A DNA stretch of 64,000 bases from Xestospongia muta (taxonomy: Eukaryota; Porifera; Demospongiae; Haplosclerida; Petrosiidae), in contig OY848925.1 of NCBI GenBank assembly GCA_963693285.1, positions 6,364,932 through 6,428,931 of the forward strand, read 5' to 3'. The notes under the pieces are model-generated. The model worked only from the letters and a program-made list of their open reading frames with translations. It did no database searches and was not told the DNA's origin. The translations under genes and the position numbers were made by a program. Of the stretch, positions 12,329-24,692 are shown one piece after another (within the stretch, counting starts at the first letter, position 1; each line of letters begins with the position of its first letter).

Positions 12329-15300
12329 ATGAGCTCCACCCAAAAAATGACAGGCGTGGTTGAAGGTGTGGCTTTATCTAAGTCTCAATTCACAATGTCT
12401 ACACCGCCAGAGGGTATAACACAAGACATAGAGGAAGTAACAGACACTGACCATAGAGATGGAGGACCTCTCCCTATGAAATTTTTCTCCACTTGGGAAG
12501 TCAGAAAAGTTCAACCAAATTGTGTCTCTAGGTATGTACTAAAATAATAATAATCATATTAATTTCTGTTATCAATAGATCTTGTACGTTGACTATTACA
12601 AGATTAGAAATACTTCAGTCAATTGAGCCAGGATTACAGTCAGTAGTACTATCAGTATCAATGAAGGTCAGATTAACAAGACACACTAATCTATTTAAAA
12701 TGTATTATTTTTACATAGACTCCACATAGATCATTACGATCCAATGAACTGGAAGTACCCATTAATGGAATTATGGATATATCACTAAATCTTACTTTTT
12801 CATTAGAGGTAGAATATTCTCTATTTAAAGAGAACAGTTCAATTTTATTTGTATGTCTATAGTATCCACATTTTCTCAAAAGAGGAGGCAATGATTTACA
12901 AATACGTCTTCAAAGAAGGAAACGTTATCGGAACAGAACTATTAGAGGTTATAAAACTCTAGCACGAGGAGAGGTCAATATGGGACTAGTATTGCAGAAA
13001 AGTTTTCAGGTAAATAATACCAACTAGCGGGAACAATTAATACTATTATTCTATTATAGGGAGTTGTTAAACTTTTCACTGAGAAAAATTCAGAACCAGT
13101 TGCTACAGTGACTGTTGGGTCCTTAACAAGTACACCAGCTGCTGATTTTGAAGCTCGTCAAACTGCTGATGGCGGTAAGAAGAGACTATTGGAAGACATA
13201 TTCTGTCATTAATTTATAGCTTCTAGTGATGAAGAAGACGAGATAATATTCTCTGATGATCGTGGGACCGATTCAGATAGCTTGGAGGAGAACATAGATC
13301 CAGTAAGATGGTATATTGGTAATTACATTTCTCACCTATACACAAGATAGACCCTTGTCCCTACAATAGTTTAAGTGTGTATATGATATTGTTGGATATG
13401 AAACTATGGAAACAATCAATAACTGTTTGTTTATCCAATAAAAAATACACTAATATGTTAAAATGAACATCTTAACATAACACACAACTTCAGTTTACTA
13501 GCGATAAATCAATCATAATTTTTATATTATTTTTCCATTAGTCAAATTATGAAGTGGAGACAGCACAAACTCCAAAAATAAGTCTGAAGGTGAGAATACT
13601 ATTATTTAATAATTCCTTTAATATTGTTTGTTTTCTTAGCAACCTTCATCAGTCCTTCGACTTTTGCGGTTGAGAGCACTTGGGGGACAGGGGAGAACAA
13701 GAGTACCTGTTGAGGTGACACTAGGATTAGCAGAAGAAGAAGGAGAAGGCATAGAGTCTGTTGCAACATCTCTGTCAGATTCTTATGATGAAGAAGAGAC
13801 ATTGAGCCATGGTCAAACTACACCACGTCCTAAACTAAGACCCTTTTTTGGTTCTGATACTCTTAGCCTTATTAGTATGCCTCAGGTATTAACACAAACC
13901 ACACCTACATCTGATAAATGTTTCCTATATATATGTAGCCAGGAGAGATAGATGGAGTAGCCGAGGGTACAGTCCAAAAATATGGATCACTGGAGTTGGC
14001 TATAACTCACGGAAGAACTCGAAGTCACTCTCCCTCAGAGGCATGTGTAATATTATCTAATCTCATTCTCAAATTTCAGTATCAAAGGAGTATAGGAATG
14101 AGACTGTGTTTCTTGTAGGTACTTGAACCTTTAGATATGCCTGAGTCAGCATTAATTAAAGGTCGTCTGTGGTTGGTGCAAGACAATGATGCATTACAAA
14201 ATACTTTGCAATCACTTGGAGAGCCACTTTTGGCCACACCCACTCAATGCACCTCCTCATCTCTCCTCTCACTTTTCAATACATTACACAATTTATGGTA
14301 AAAGAACATCACTTGTGTTATCTAGTACATCGTCGTTTTTTAGGCACAAAACCGAACCATTTCTCTTAATGTTGGCAGGAGATTGTACTCTTCTATCTGC
14401 TATTCTAAGAGCATATATCACTAGAGTATCCTTCCCTTTTTGGATATTCCTTTGGTCCGATATGGAGAAGAAAGCATCACCAAGGCCTTCTCCTCAAACA
14501 ACTGATGATAAATTAAAAGATACACAACAATCTATCAGTAAGAAAATTGATGTAAATGTCTTAAATTATAATATTTGTTTCTTTTAGTTAAGTTGCTAGG
14601 CAACTTAAACAAACATTTAGTATATCGGCCATTACCAATAGCACAAGCAGAACTCAGTACAGAGACTACAAATCGCTATATACCATTTGTGTATGTAAGT
14701 GTATAAGATATTTTTAAAATATATGTCTTCTGGTGTCTTTAGAATGTAGTAATGGGTCCTTGGGAGACAGATACTGACTTAGGTCACCATCAAATCCCAT
14801 CCAGTCCTACAAGGTATTTGGTGCAGTTGTTCATGTATAGTTTATGTATAGTGGAGCCTCCTCTTCTTTTTAAGATAGTTTGGTCTTTTATCAAAAATCT
14901 ATATGTCATATACTAATTGTAGCTATAAATAGTAATATAAAATTCTATTTTTAGAATGTAGGGTATTTTTAGACTTAGATTTTAAAGATGTACTCTGTAG
15001 TCTTGAGCATATACAAGTTAATAACCAAATTAAAGGGACTTACCCTCTTATTATTTTTGTTTTGTTTCAGTGAACATTATGAACTATTGTTGGAATATTG
15101 GGGAGGAAAGAAGGACAGTCAAAAAGTGAGACAACTCATTAACAAACAAGTTGTTTAATTTTATCTTCTTAGTCTAGTGTTAAAGTACGCAGTGTAATGG
15201 TTACCGTAGTAACTGGTCCCTTGCTGAATATAACAGCCATTATACGTAAGAGAGGTATTCGTATACGAAGACCAAAAGATGCAACAGGAGAAGGTTCTAT

Positions 15301-15546
15301 AATGAGTGTAACAGCATCTCATCTCTCTTGTCGGAATACTAAAAATGATGTTATAACAGGTATAAGACTCTTTCTACTATTTTAAAATTCTGTTTTGTAG
15401 GTGTGGTCGATGGAGTGGAGTGGTTATCATTAGTGAATGTTAAGCTATCAGCACAATGGGAATATACAGCAACATCTTTGTTTCCGAGGGCAACTTGCCA
15501 CACCCCCTCAGATTTAACCCCACCTTCTACTGATGATCAAATTTAA
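12329..15546 (+). CDS. PACS: PACS-family sorting protein
   Basis: Many short exons. Hallmarks of the PACS N-terminal cargo (furin)-binding region are clear: [41 protein letters not shown] and [17 protein letters not shown] (12490-12955). A middle acidic Ser/Asp/Glu region follows ([13 protein letters not shown] near 13223), then [10 protein letters not shown]. The C-terminal PACS domain is seen in [10 protein letters not shown], the [10 protein letters not shown] region, RYIPFVYN and a terminal block [15 protein letters not shown]. By family knowledge PACS proteins are cytosolic adaptors that sort acidic-cluster cargo between endosomes, trans-Golgi network and ER/mitochondria. A single gene represents vertebrate PACS1 and PACS2. 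Start taken as the first ATG after the divergent spacer. Confidence 0.9.
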
Positions 15547-15649
15547 CTTATTATGTAATTACAATTTTTCATTTTTTTAATCGATGTTTGTTGTAGATAG
15601 TGATTGAATTTACTTATCCGGTCTCAAAATATTAAAAGGTATTGTTAAA

Positions 15650-17111
15650 TTAGAATCCTTGCCAAGTATTTAGAGTGGGTGGAGGCTGAAATTTGACCAG
15701 TGACCAAGTCAACCATAGTATTAACAGAGGTTGTATTATAGCAATTACTAAGAGAAGATAGTTCCGAATACGACTAGAACCTTCTGTGATATCTGGTTGT
15801 ACTCGTAATCTCAAGGTCTGCACCTGTAATCGTAGCAGGTATTAGGTAACCATGGTGGTTTTTAATGAATATATAATAAGCAACATATATAATATTCATT
15901 CTTATAGTGTTACTACTAGTAACCATGGCAATTATCAATGAATATATAGTGTATACTTACCTCAAAGTAAGCTATTGCAGCTGTTGACCATGCTAAAGCA
16001 ATATAATAAGCTGTGGCCCCACCCAATAAACTCACACCCACACTGAAAATCATACTAGGATACAAACATGTTACCATGGTAACCATAATTATAATCCTCA
16101 CCTCACATACTTGTAACTACAATATGCCAAAATGTCCATCCATGTTAGACGAGCTGTCACTCGACAAAGAAACATACTCAACCAGATCAAGAAGACTTCA
16201 ACAAATAGCCAAGCTAAGAGTGAACTAGCACTAATACCGAGTACCTCAGGAGTAAACCTAATGACAAAAGATAACTGACAACAGATACATACTAATAAAT
16301 TATTAATAATGACATAATTGTAAGTTATTAATAATTACTTTAATTAATAGGAGTTTACCTCTTTTGAGTACCCAACACAAACCCATTTAATAACACGTAT
16401 GTCACAAATGCCATTGCTATATAAAAGACATATAATATCAATATATTATATGTCAATATACACAATACATATGTCATTACACACAATATAAATACAGTAA
16501 TGTACCAGGTATATAAAGGTCAGGTGCATTGATGTCACGACGTGGTTCAATAGGACCATTACCAGAATATTGTAGAGACCAGTCCTACAGGAAGAGAGAT
16601 ATCAGTGAACTGATCATGAGAGTTAAATATGACTGTACTCGATGAGTATAGGGGAAAAGAACGATCCATAACTTATTAAGTACATAATTTGTGTCTACAG
16701 AAAAATATTGTTTTATTCCAGGTGCAAATCTATTGACCTGGGAGAGAGAGAGAAGTGAGTGTAATACATAGCATTGTATCAACCTACGCCTCTATCTAAA
16801 TATGATTGTCCCATGTTCACTAGTCCTTGTCCATATTGTAATGCTGCCTCAGTAACCATTGGATTAGATAAGAACTGTTGAGCTGCTCCAATAGGAGGAA
16901 AAGAAGGCCCACTACTACAAACAATACTTAGATAAAAACAGTGAGATATAAACTACCTCGTGTCTTCAAATAGGGGAGCTGTCTGCCCTGTGGGAGGACT
17001 AGGCATGCCATATCCAGTACCTCCACTACGGTAAGAGGCTATGGTAAATATAACAACGACACAGAAGGACTATCGTTACTTACCTCCTGCTTCATATGAG
17101 TCATAAGCCAT
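15650..17111 (-). CDS. YIF1: YIF1, Yip1-interacting membrane protein
   Basis: Minus-strand, multi-exon. The start at 17111 gives MAYDSYEAGG. A Gly/Pro-rich cytosolic N-terminus (GYGMPSPPTGQTAPLFED) is followed by the family block ALQYGQGLVNMGQSYLDRG, then FAPGIKQYFSVDTNYVLNKL and LFPYTHR, and the DINAPDLYIPAMAFVTYVLL motif diagnostic of YIF1. Several membrane segments follow (IWLSMFLCRVT, WMDILAYCSYKYV, GGATAYYIALAW, NYLLLVIAIIQPLLILW), ending TLNTWQGF-stop. Family knowledge: YIF1 partners YIPF proteins in ER-Golgi membranes. Fragments of this gene occur at the array junctions near 33.5, 48.6 and 63.6 kb. It lies 60 bp downstream of BCKDHA on the same strand. Confidence 0.92.
16070..16083. 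repeat. Palindrome GTTACCATGGTAAC
   Basis: A perfect 14-bp palindrome inside a YIF1 intron. The identical palindrome occurs at 1296-1309 between PAXX and BROX, and half copies (GTAACCATGG) lie at 15847 and 15918. Possible remnant of a dispersed palindromic element or a binding site. Confidence 0.45.
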
Positions 17112-17171
17112 TTTGTCTTTGTCAATACGCTCTAAATAATGCCCACTATAATTATTATAAATTATTAATAT

Positions 17172-18891
17172 TCACACATTAATATCTGAAGAAGGTTCAT
17201 AATCTTTCATTGGATAATGGTGACCATATTCTTTTAAATGATCCCACATTTCTTGACGTTGTTGTTTCAAACGACCAGACAAACTATCATAAACATCACT
17301 AAACATATCGTTGACAGGAGGCTTCTTAATCTTCCTAGCTCGTTGAAACGAGGCCTAGAGATAAGCAGAACAATACAATGTAATTGTTACTCTATCATGT
17401 AGCAGTAAAGGATGTACCTTAATATCTTCATCTATAGATTTATTTAGTTCCTCTGCTTTTTCCTCTTCCAGCCATCCTCTGTTGATGAGATAAAGTTTGA
17501 GACGTGTAACAGGATATAAGTTATTTTTCCAGTACTCTACTGCATCCATGTCTTGATATAAGCTCTGATCATCACTAGTACTGTGACTTCCGAGTCTGAA
17601 ATAAAAGAGTTAAATATTATTGAGAGTCTAAAGGGTTAAATACCTATATGTCATAGCTTCAATAAGTACTGGTCTTCCTTCCTCAACACAAACCTGTTTA
17701 GCGTGTTTTGTGACATTATACATGGCCAATACATCATTGCCGTCAACTCGAATGGCTTCCATACCATATCCTATCCCACGATTAACAATCCCATCACTAG
17801 CGTATTGATCTTCTACTGGGGTGGATATAGCGTAGCCATTATTGCGACAGAGGAAGATGACAGGACAATTTAAGGTGGCAGCAAAATTCATTGCAGCATG
17901 ACAGTCTCCTTCCTGAGCTGCTCCATCTCCGAAATAGACAATGACACAGTTTTTGGAACCAGCCATTTTCATACCATATGCATAACCAGGTGCTAGAATG
18001 GAGTACGTGAACATGAGAAGGAGTACAATTAATTAACAATTATTAAATGAAATAATTAGTTAACCTTGTGGTATTTGAGTAGCCAACGGAGATGAGATAA
18101 AATGAAAGTTATGTTCTTTACTTCCATAATGTACTGGCATTTGACGTCCACGACCTTTATCCAAATTGTTTGAGAAACATTGATTCATCATATCATCAAG
18201 TGTAAATCCTCGCCACATGAGGACACCTGTTTCACGATATTGGGCATATACCACGTCTTCCAAATCCAGAGCAGCTGCTGTTCCAAAATGTGTGCCCTCC
18301 TCTCCATAATTCATCATATAAAATGATATGAGACCCTGTTGTCATGGAAACAGAATGGATGTGGTTAATTGTGTGTATTCAATATGTACCATTCTCTGTG
18401 CTCTATAAAGATATTGATCCATTAATTGCAGTGTCAGCATTTTGGAGTACATACGTAACAGAAGATCTTTCTCAAGCTAGAAAGAAAAACATCTGCTTAT
18501 ATGATAATGTGTATATTAACAATAATCATAAATAATCTAGTACTAGTCTCCTATTGAAGCATATGACATAAATATATTGTAATATTTGAATACATTTGGG
18601 TCTTGGGAGGAGTCAAGTACTATTCCTTCATTATTCAGTATACGATATATCGGTCGTAGATGAAGAGTCTTATTTGGTGAACTGGCTTGCATTATATCAG
18701 TTGTATAAGGAGGACCTCGTGGACTAACCTCCTCTGATAGTACTGGTATTGTATAATGGAGTTGCTATAGGGAAAAATGCGCTCTATTTAGGTATAGAGA
18801 GGTTCTTTACCTTTTTGCAACATAATCTGTTGAGCCATAACTGATAACTGTTACCTGCTCTTCTTGTTAGAAATAAAAGCCTGCTAGCCAT
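17172..18891 (-). CDS. BCKDHA: BCKDH E1-alpha (unit A, intact)
   Basis: Multi-exon, minus strand. The start at 18891 gives [17 protein letters not shown], a basic amphipathic mitochondrial presequence. The conserved E1-alpha core follows: [12 protein letters not shown] (18207-18242), [11 protein letters not shown], the thiamine diphosphate motif GDGAAQEGD to RNNGYAIST (17820-17965), and the regulatory phospho-loop SHSTSDD (about 17570-17590) that BCKDH kinase targets in family members. The C-terminus FSDVYDSL to YGHHYP matches the family tail. It decarboxylates branched-chain 2-oxo acids within the mitochondrial complex. This is the only copy in the window retaining the last two exons. It is divergent from MTIF2 with 26 bp between start codons. 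Confidence 0.95.
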
Positions 18892-18917
18892 TTTTCTGGA
18901 GGTGTGGCACTACCCAC
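18892..18917. promoter_or_regulatory. 26-bp divergent spacer BCKDHA/MTIF2
   Basis: The start codons of two mitochondrial genes face away from each other with 26 bp between (29 if MTIF2 begins at its second in-frame ATG at 18927, counted 35). The spacer includes GGAGGTGTGGCAC and is preserved in units B (34882-34907) and C (49987-50012). Confidence 0.55.
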
Positions 18918-19959
18918 ATGTCAACAATGGCTCTGTGGAAGAACGTAAGTTTTTAAAAAAACTTTTTTTTAATTTTTGCAACTTTTTAGGTTTTCAAAGT
19001 ATTAAAGTATTCACTTCAAATAAGATCATATGCTACTAATCAAGTAGGTGTGGTTAACATTATATTATCGTTACTGTGATGTCATTGTATTCAGGAGAAG
19101 ATTGCTGTGACATTAAAAAATGGACTGACTGTTCGTCAGTTAGCAAAACAACTTAATGTAAAAACAAGTAAGTATCGACTCATGGATTCAAAATTACTTT
19201 GTCGCTGATAATTAGAATTAAGTGATATTATGGTATCTCTATTTTAGCTGGTATAATTAAGACATTGCAAGAATTAGGTGAAAAAAGTCACACACCCAAC
19301 ACTCGTTAGTTGATCATCTATTAATACATGACCACACCCCTTTCCAGGCATGTCATTGGAGTTAGCAGAACTTGTTACCATGGAAATGGGACATCCGATA
19401 AAAGAGACCAAAACTAAAGATGCCACACCCATAATCCGATCTAAAGATGCATTAAAGTAATAAGTATAATACCTGCTATTTGTTATCACATCTTATATCT
19501 TAGACCACGCCCACCTATAGTGACTGTAATGGGTCATGTTGATCACGGCAAGACAACTTTACTGGATAACCTTCGAAGTACATCTGTGGCCTCAAGAGAA
19601 GCAGGTGGTATTACACAACACATTGGGGCTTTCTCAGGTACATTAAGATGATTCACGTTATTAAGAATACACTCCTTAGTTCCTTTGGTAAGTGGGAGAA
19701 CCATTACATTTCTGGACACACCTGGCCATGCTGCGTTCTCTGCTATGCGTTCACGTGGTGCTAATGTAACTGATATCGTAGTTCTTGTGGTAGCTGCCGA
19801 TGATGGTGTAATGCCACAGACAGTGGAATGTATTAAAATGGCTCAGGAAGAACAAGGTAAGTATGTACATGTCTTGTTAGTACATTCATTGTGTGTCTCC
19901 TTTCAGTTCCTATTGTAGTGGCCATTAATAAATGTGATAAATATAGCAGCAATGTAGTA

Positions 19960-20003
<44 letters not shown>

Positions 20004-21380
20004 TAATTTTCACACACTTTATCTCTCTCTAGTCTAAAGTTAAGCACCAATTGCTACAATATAGTATACAATTAGAAGAATTTGGTGGCGAAGTGCAAGC
20101 AGTTGAAATCTCCGCCCTCACTGGTAATGGATTGGATACATTAGAAGAAGCTATTATTGTATTAGCTGAACTGAATGAAATCCAAGCAGATCCCATGGGA
20201 CCAGTTGAAGGAGTTATACTGGAAGCAAGAAATGATAAAGGATTAGGGTGAGTGTAAAATAAGGGGTTAAAAATAACTCTCTTTTAATAGAACTATTGCA
20301 ACTGTATTAGTTTTACACGGTACTCTAAAAAATGGGTGTGTCCTTGTGGCTGGAGAGGCGTGGGGTAAAGTTAGAACCATGATGGATTGGAGTGGTCAAA
20401 TAATAAAAGAAGCCCCACCCTCTATCCCTGTACTCACAGCAGGATGGCGGGAACTACCTATAGTTGGAGAGAAATGTCTACAAGTGAGTTTCAATAATTG
20501 TTCGTTTAAGATTTATAGTTCTGGGTATCAAGGTCAAAGGAGAGTCCCAGGCTAATGAAGTTATTCAATATCGGAGTTATCTTCAACGGAAGTACCAAAT
20601 ATTACAAGAAAAAAAGAGGATACAAAAGCAGCTGGAGAGAGAGGAGGCCATCCAAGTTGTCCCTCTTATTGTAAAAGGTGATGTGAGTGGATCTGTAGAG
20701 GCACTTGTAGAAGTTATTAATTCTTGTCAACCAAAACAACTTCAGCTTGAAGTTGTTCAGTCTGGTGTAGGAAATATCACAGAAAGTGAAGTGGAGATAG
20801 CAAGTTCTATCAGAGGTAAGACAATTTACTGTTGTATTTTGTATATAATGGTTCTGCTCATTAGGTGTTATACTAGCATTTAATGTCACTGCTAATAAAT
20901 TAACTACAAAACTTGCTGAGCAAAAGGAAGTGGACATACTCTCTCATAATGTCATCTACAAATTACTAGAAAAATTAAAAGTACAAAAAAGTGTTATTTT
21001 AAGCCAATTCATTTATCTTACAGGATTGGCTTAAAAATCAACTTCCTTTTGTTAAAGAAGAAGAAATTATTGGAGAAGCTGTTGTTCTCAGAGTATTCAA
21101 ATTACGTGGAACTAAAGCAGCTGCTGTTGGTGGTTGTCGTGTTAAAAAAGGACAGCTGGTACGAGATGCTATTTATCAATTGTGGCGAAATGAGGAGTTG
21201 ATCCATGAAGGTACACTAGTTGGAATGAAACGAGAGAAAGAGGACATTAGTGTGGCAAGAAAAGAAACAGAATGTGGACTGAGTTTCAGTAAAGATCCTG
21301 GTTGGGAAGAAGGTGATAAAATAATATGTCTACGTAGGAAAGATGTACCACAACCATTAGAATGGGACATTGGATTCTAA
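18918..21380 (+). CDS. MTIF2: Mitochondrial initiation factor IF-2 (unit A, intact)
   Basis: Multi-exon, plus strand, starting MSTMALWKN. An IF2 N-terminal motif ([12 protein letters not shown]) is followed by the GTPase domain: G1 [11 protein letters not shown] (19534), G2 region GGITQHIG, G3 DTPGHAAFS (19715), G4 NKCD (19928) and a SALTG-like G5 (20113). Domain II is [13 protein letters not shown] and later parts include [14 protein letters not shown]. The C-terminal domain has [13 protein letters not shown] and [18 protein letters not shown], ending WDIGF-stop, like vertebrate MTIF2. It delivers initiator tRNA to the mitochondrial small ribosomal subunit. Exon 'gattggctt' after 21025 reads DWLKNQLPF in frame here. 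Confidence 0.95.
19963..20000. repeat. (GA)n microsatellite in MTIF2 intron, unit A
   Basis: Uninterrupted GA repeat of 38 bp. The homologous tract is about 85 bp with interruptions in B (35955-36040) and about 22 bp in C (51059-51080), so the locus has changed length in each unit. Confidence 0.95.
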
Positions 21381-21510
21381 TGAGATATTATTTAAGAGTT
21401 AAAAATAAATAAAGTATTTATTTATTTATTATTTGTAATATTAATACAGGGACATTATTATTAAGTGAACTAGTGCCTACCATAGTACATACCATAGTAC
21501 ATGATATATA

Positions 21511-23210
21511 TCAACTTTCATGAGTTACTTCTTCCTCATTATCTCTTACTGAAGAATGAGTCAAAGATTCTTTACCAGCTGTTACTGCTTTTCTACTAAT
21601 ATCATCATTTACATGTAAATCATCTAACTGGTCTATAAATTAAAATGTTATTGAGAAGGAATATTATATAGTTTCTTACTTTCTATTTGATGGAACCATC
21701 CCTTAGCTCTCTCTTCCATTAATGTTAATAGTTTAGTCTGCATATTTGAACGATAAGCTGTAAATTCTTCTTCCAATGCTTCTTTCTCAATTTGACTTTG
21801 TCTCAGTTCACGATGAAGAACATCAATCACCTCTTGTTGTGATGCTAACCTCCCTTGAAGGACAAGAACCTCTTGTCTCAGTCTCTCCATTACACACACC
21901 TGCTCACAGTGAGCCACAATTGACATAGTCCTCCTGTTGCCATAGTAACAGCTTAATAGCAAAACCACACTCACTAGCTAACCAGTTTTTGATGTGGTCA
22001 GTCATGGCTTCCAGAGATTTAAGTGAACCTGCAGTCTGAGCTGATAATAATACAGTATTAAATTATTTAATATTGTAGGGGCTTACCAGAGTATGGTGGT
22101 ACATACACCATAAGTGTACTGTTCTCCCAATAGTCTGCCTGCATTCTGAGGGAGAGATGGACAGATAGCTGAGGTAACAGACCAAATACCAATGTACTTA
22201 TATCTTGCTGTTATTATAGGATCATCAGTAAATCCATGACGAGAGAAGAACTTTTCCGCTTTGTGATCAGCAAATGTCAATACAACATCATATTGACCCA
22301 CAATGGCTGGGTCTTTGCTGAGACGGAGGAGATATCCTCCAACACCAAATCCTCTCCAACGATGACGAACAGCTAATAGTAGTACTTGAACTGATGATTC
22401 TCCCGGTTTACTACAAATGGACAGATAAATAGATCAATGGATGTATAGATAAATGGATACATATCCATACCTAGATAACGTCATAAATGTGATAGAACCA
22501 ACCAATCTATCTTCTATTCCAACTGAAGACAAATGTAATGGATCCATTTTCCTTCTCTCTCTAACTCGAGTCAGAAATCTATCTCGTTCTTTGTCATAAG
22601 TCTTTACTTCTTCACTCTCCTCCTCTTCCTCATCCCTATAATAAAGATATAATTATTATGTCCATTTAACTAATTACTTACTTGTCATCATCCTCACTAT
22701 CACTGTAAAGATCAGCGTATGGATCACAATAATCCTCTTCAATATTCTCTAGTAGCTCCACCCCTATTTCATTATCCTTTGTTTCCACAGTCTCTTTGTG
22801 ATTTGTTAATGTTGTAGGTGGACCATGTTGCTTTCGATATTCTAATACAGCTGGTAAAAATAATTTTATATCATTATGATTATTAACTGTGGGGGCATAC
22901 CCTTTTCAGTAGCCAATACAAATATCGTACGTGAGGGTTTTGTTAAACTCCCATAAATTGCCTCGAGTTCCATGTCTGGTAAAGCAGCTGAATAGAGAGC
23001 TGCCATGGAGTGAAAGAGATCATGTGAGTCGATGGGTGGGGAGACACCATGGACAGGACTCCGGCCAATTGAACCCTCTCTTTTCTCTCTTGCTTCTTCA
23101 TCATCATGACATTTTAAACGACGAAAATTTATCAGTAAGACACTAGCAGAGATCTTCTTCTCGCCATCACGGGAGGAGAAAGCCGTAGTGTCACTCAATA
23201 CTTCAACCAT
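21511..23210 (-). CDS. GNAT-fold N-acetyltransferase, coiled-coil tail (unit A)
   Basis: Minus-strand gene of about eight exons. The start at 23210 gives MVEVLSDTTAFSSRDGEKK. Then come a region with MELEAIYGSLTKPSRTIFV, an acidic insert (EEDYCDPYADLYSDSEDD, EEEESEEV), and a GNAT acetyl-CoA motif LLLAVRHRWRGFGVGGYLL with the R-G-x-G-x-G pattern (22330-22400). Next is a YDVVLTFADHKAEKFFSRHG block ending in GFTDDPI, typical of the last GNAT strand. The C-terminus is a coiled coil (VMERLRQEVLVLQGRLASQQ) and ends EEEVTHES. The acetyltransferase fold is well supported; substrate and vertebrate orthologue are not recognised. It is convergent with MTIF2. Confidence 0.75.
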
Positions 23211-23396
23211 CACCTCCTCCAATCAGCTGTCTCATTTAGTGGGTGGGGCTCAATCCTACTCTCTTCCTCTGCAAACTAGCGAACTAGACCCTCCTTATCA
23301 TGATAAGAAAGGTGTAGCTCACTATAAGATTAATGTAAACCTTACATTATTTTATAGATGTTGTCCTACTAGCTGATGCTGCTACGTAACTATAGA

Positions 23397-23935
23397 ATGA
23401 AATGTAGCTGTGGTAGAGTGTGTTGGTACATCCTAACTCCATGTTGTCTCTTAACTTCACTGGTGTTAGTTGGTGCTGCAGTAGCAATCTTTCTATTGTA
23501 TCCATCATTACTGGCCCAGCAAGTACAGGAAGTAAGTCCTTTTAAAATGACTGTTTCTTTGATTTTAGCTTCAGAAAGTGACTATAGTACCTGGTCACCT
23601 ACCTTTTGAACAGTTTCAACATCCCAGTGTACCAATGTATAAAGATATATATTTTTTAATTTAACTAATGCTGAAGAATTTGTAGACGGTGCACGTCCAA
23701 GAGTTGAAGAAGTTGGTCCATATTCTTTCAGGTAAAAAGATACTCTTTAAGTTACAAATATTATGTTGTATTTGATCAACATTGAAAGAGAGAGATAGAG
23801 ATATAGATAGGTTTGCTAATAATACTACAGTCATTGATCATTTCTCTGAGTATAGGGAATATCACCATAAGTTCTTCAATGACTCTAATCTATCTAAGAA
23901 CAGGACACTATTGGAGTATACTCAATTGAGTAAGT
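23397..23935 (+). pseudogene. CD36/SCARB family N-terminal fragment (unit A)
   Basis: Three exons encode only the start of a CD36/LIMP-2-type receptor: a short cytosolic MKCSCGRVCW, one membrane segment (LTSLVLVGAAVAIFLLYP), then LPFEQFQHPSVPMYKDIYFF, a FNLTNAEEF-like motif and PRVEEVGPYSFREYHHKFF, which align with the family's YFFNVTNPEEI and PRVEEVGPYTYRE. The exons for the remaining some 350 residues and the second membrane segment are absent. A one-base deficit in the T-run near 23652 breaks the frame in this copy. It is best seen as a truncated relic shared by all three units. Divergent from the GNAT gene (187 bp). Confidence 0.75.
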
Positions 23936-24143
23936 TATAAATGGATTAATGAATATTCAGTAATAGATGGATAGACAAATTAATTTATGATAGATGGATT
24001 ACATTACAGAAAAGATACATCTACTAGATGTATATAATAAAAAGAACAGTTCATAGAATGTAATATATACCTTTTATAAGATATAGGGTTGTTCTAAATT
24101 AACCAAATATTATGACAAATATTATTCATCATATATAGTATAT

Positions 24144-24517
24144 TCATGTGAAGTTAAGACCACCTCCAGCTAGACCACTTGAGTTAGCTCTGACTCCGCC
24201 CCCTAAATTACTTCTAAACCCAAACAGTCCAGATCCTTGTTGACCAAACATGTCAGCACCACTTCCAAGACCACTCCCATCTAGACCTCTAGTTATACCT
24301 AACATACCACCTGGTTGACTTGTAAATAAACTGGTATATAAAAATGAATGGATAGACAAAATGGACACATGGTTAGATAATGGATGAATAAATAAATTAT
24401 GAGATATTACATTGTATAAAATTAACAGGAGAAGTCCCTACCTATTAAAGACATTTCACCTGAGATTATATCAGTATTATTACCAATACCAGTTCCAACT
24501 CCTCGTCCTCTTCCCAT
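24144..24517 (-). CDS. Putative small glycine-rich protein (unit A)
   Basis: A two-exon reading is possible: ATG at 24517 (MGRGRGVGTGIGNN), donor at 24441, and an acceptor placed so that the second exon reads GMLGITRGLDGSG through FGQQGSGLFGF to LAGGGLNFT-stop (about 84 residues). Composition is Gly, Ser and Asn rich. A further open stretch upstream (RRDWSGQSPGNLGLGG) stops just before the ATG and may be part of an older gene. Unit C has the same structure; unit B has lost the first exon. No family recognised, and it may be the 3' end of a decayed gene. Confidence 0.35.
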
Positions 24518-24660
24518 GACTCAACCTCCGAGTCCAAGATTACCTGGGCTCTGTCCACTCCAATCTCTCCGCCCCTACATTAAATTAAAGATTATTAACA
24601 TAGTGTGATTGGGGTTAAAATATAGGCCATTCAAATTTAGTTTCTTATGTTTTCAAGCAC

Positions 24661-24692
<32 letters not shown>

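Noticed and set aside
18344..18535. Open plus-strand frame opposite BCKDHA, repeated in all three units
   Set aside because: It lies antisense to BCKDHA exon and intron sequence and its conservation is explained by the duplication itself. No separate start context or domain.
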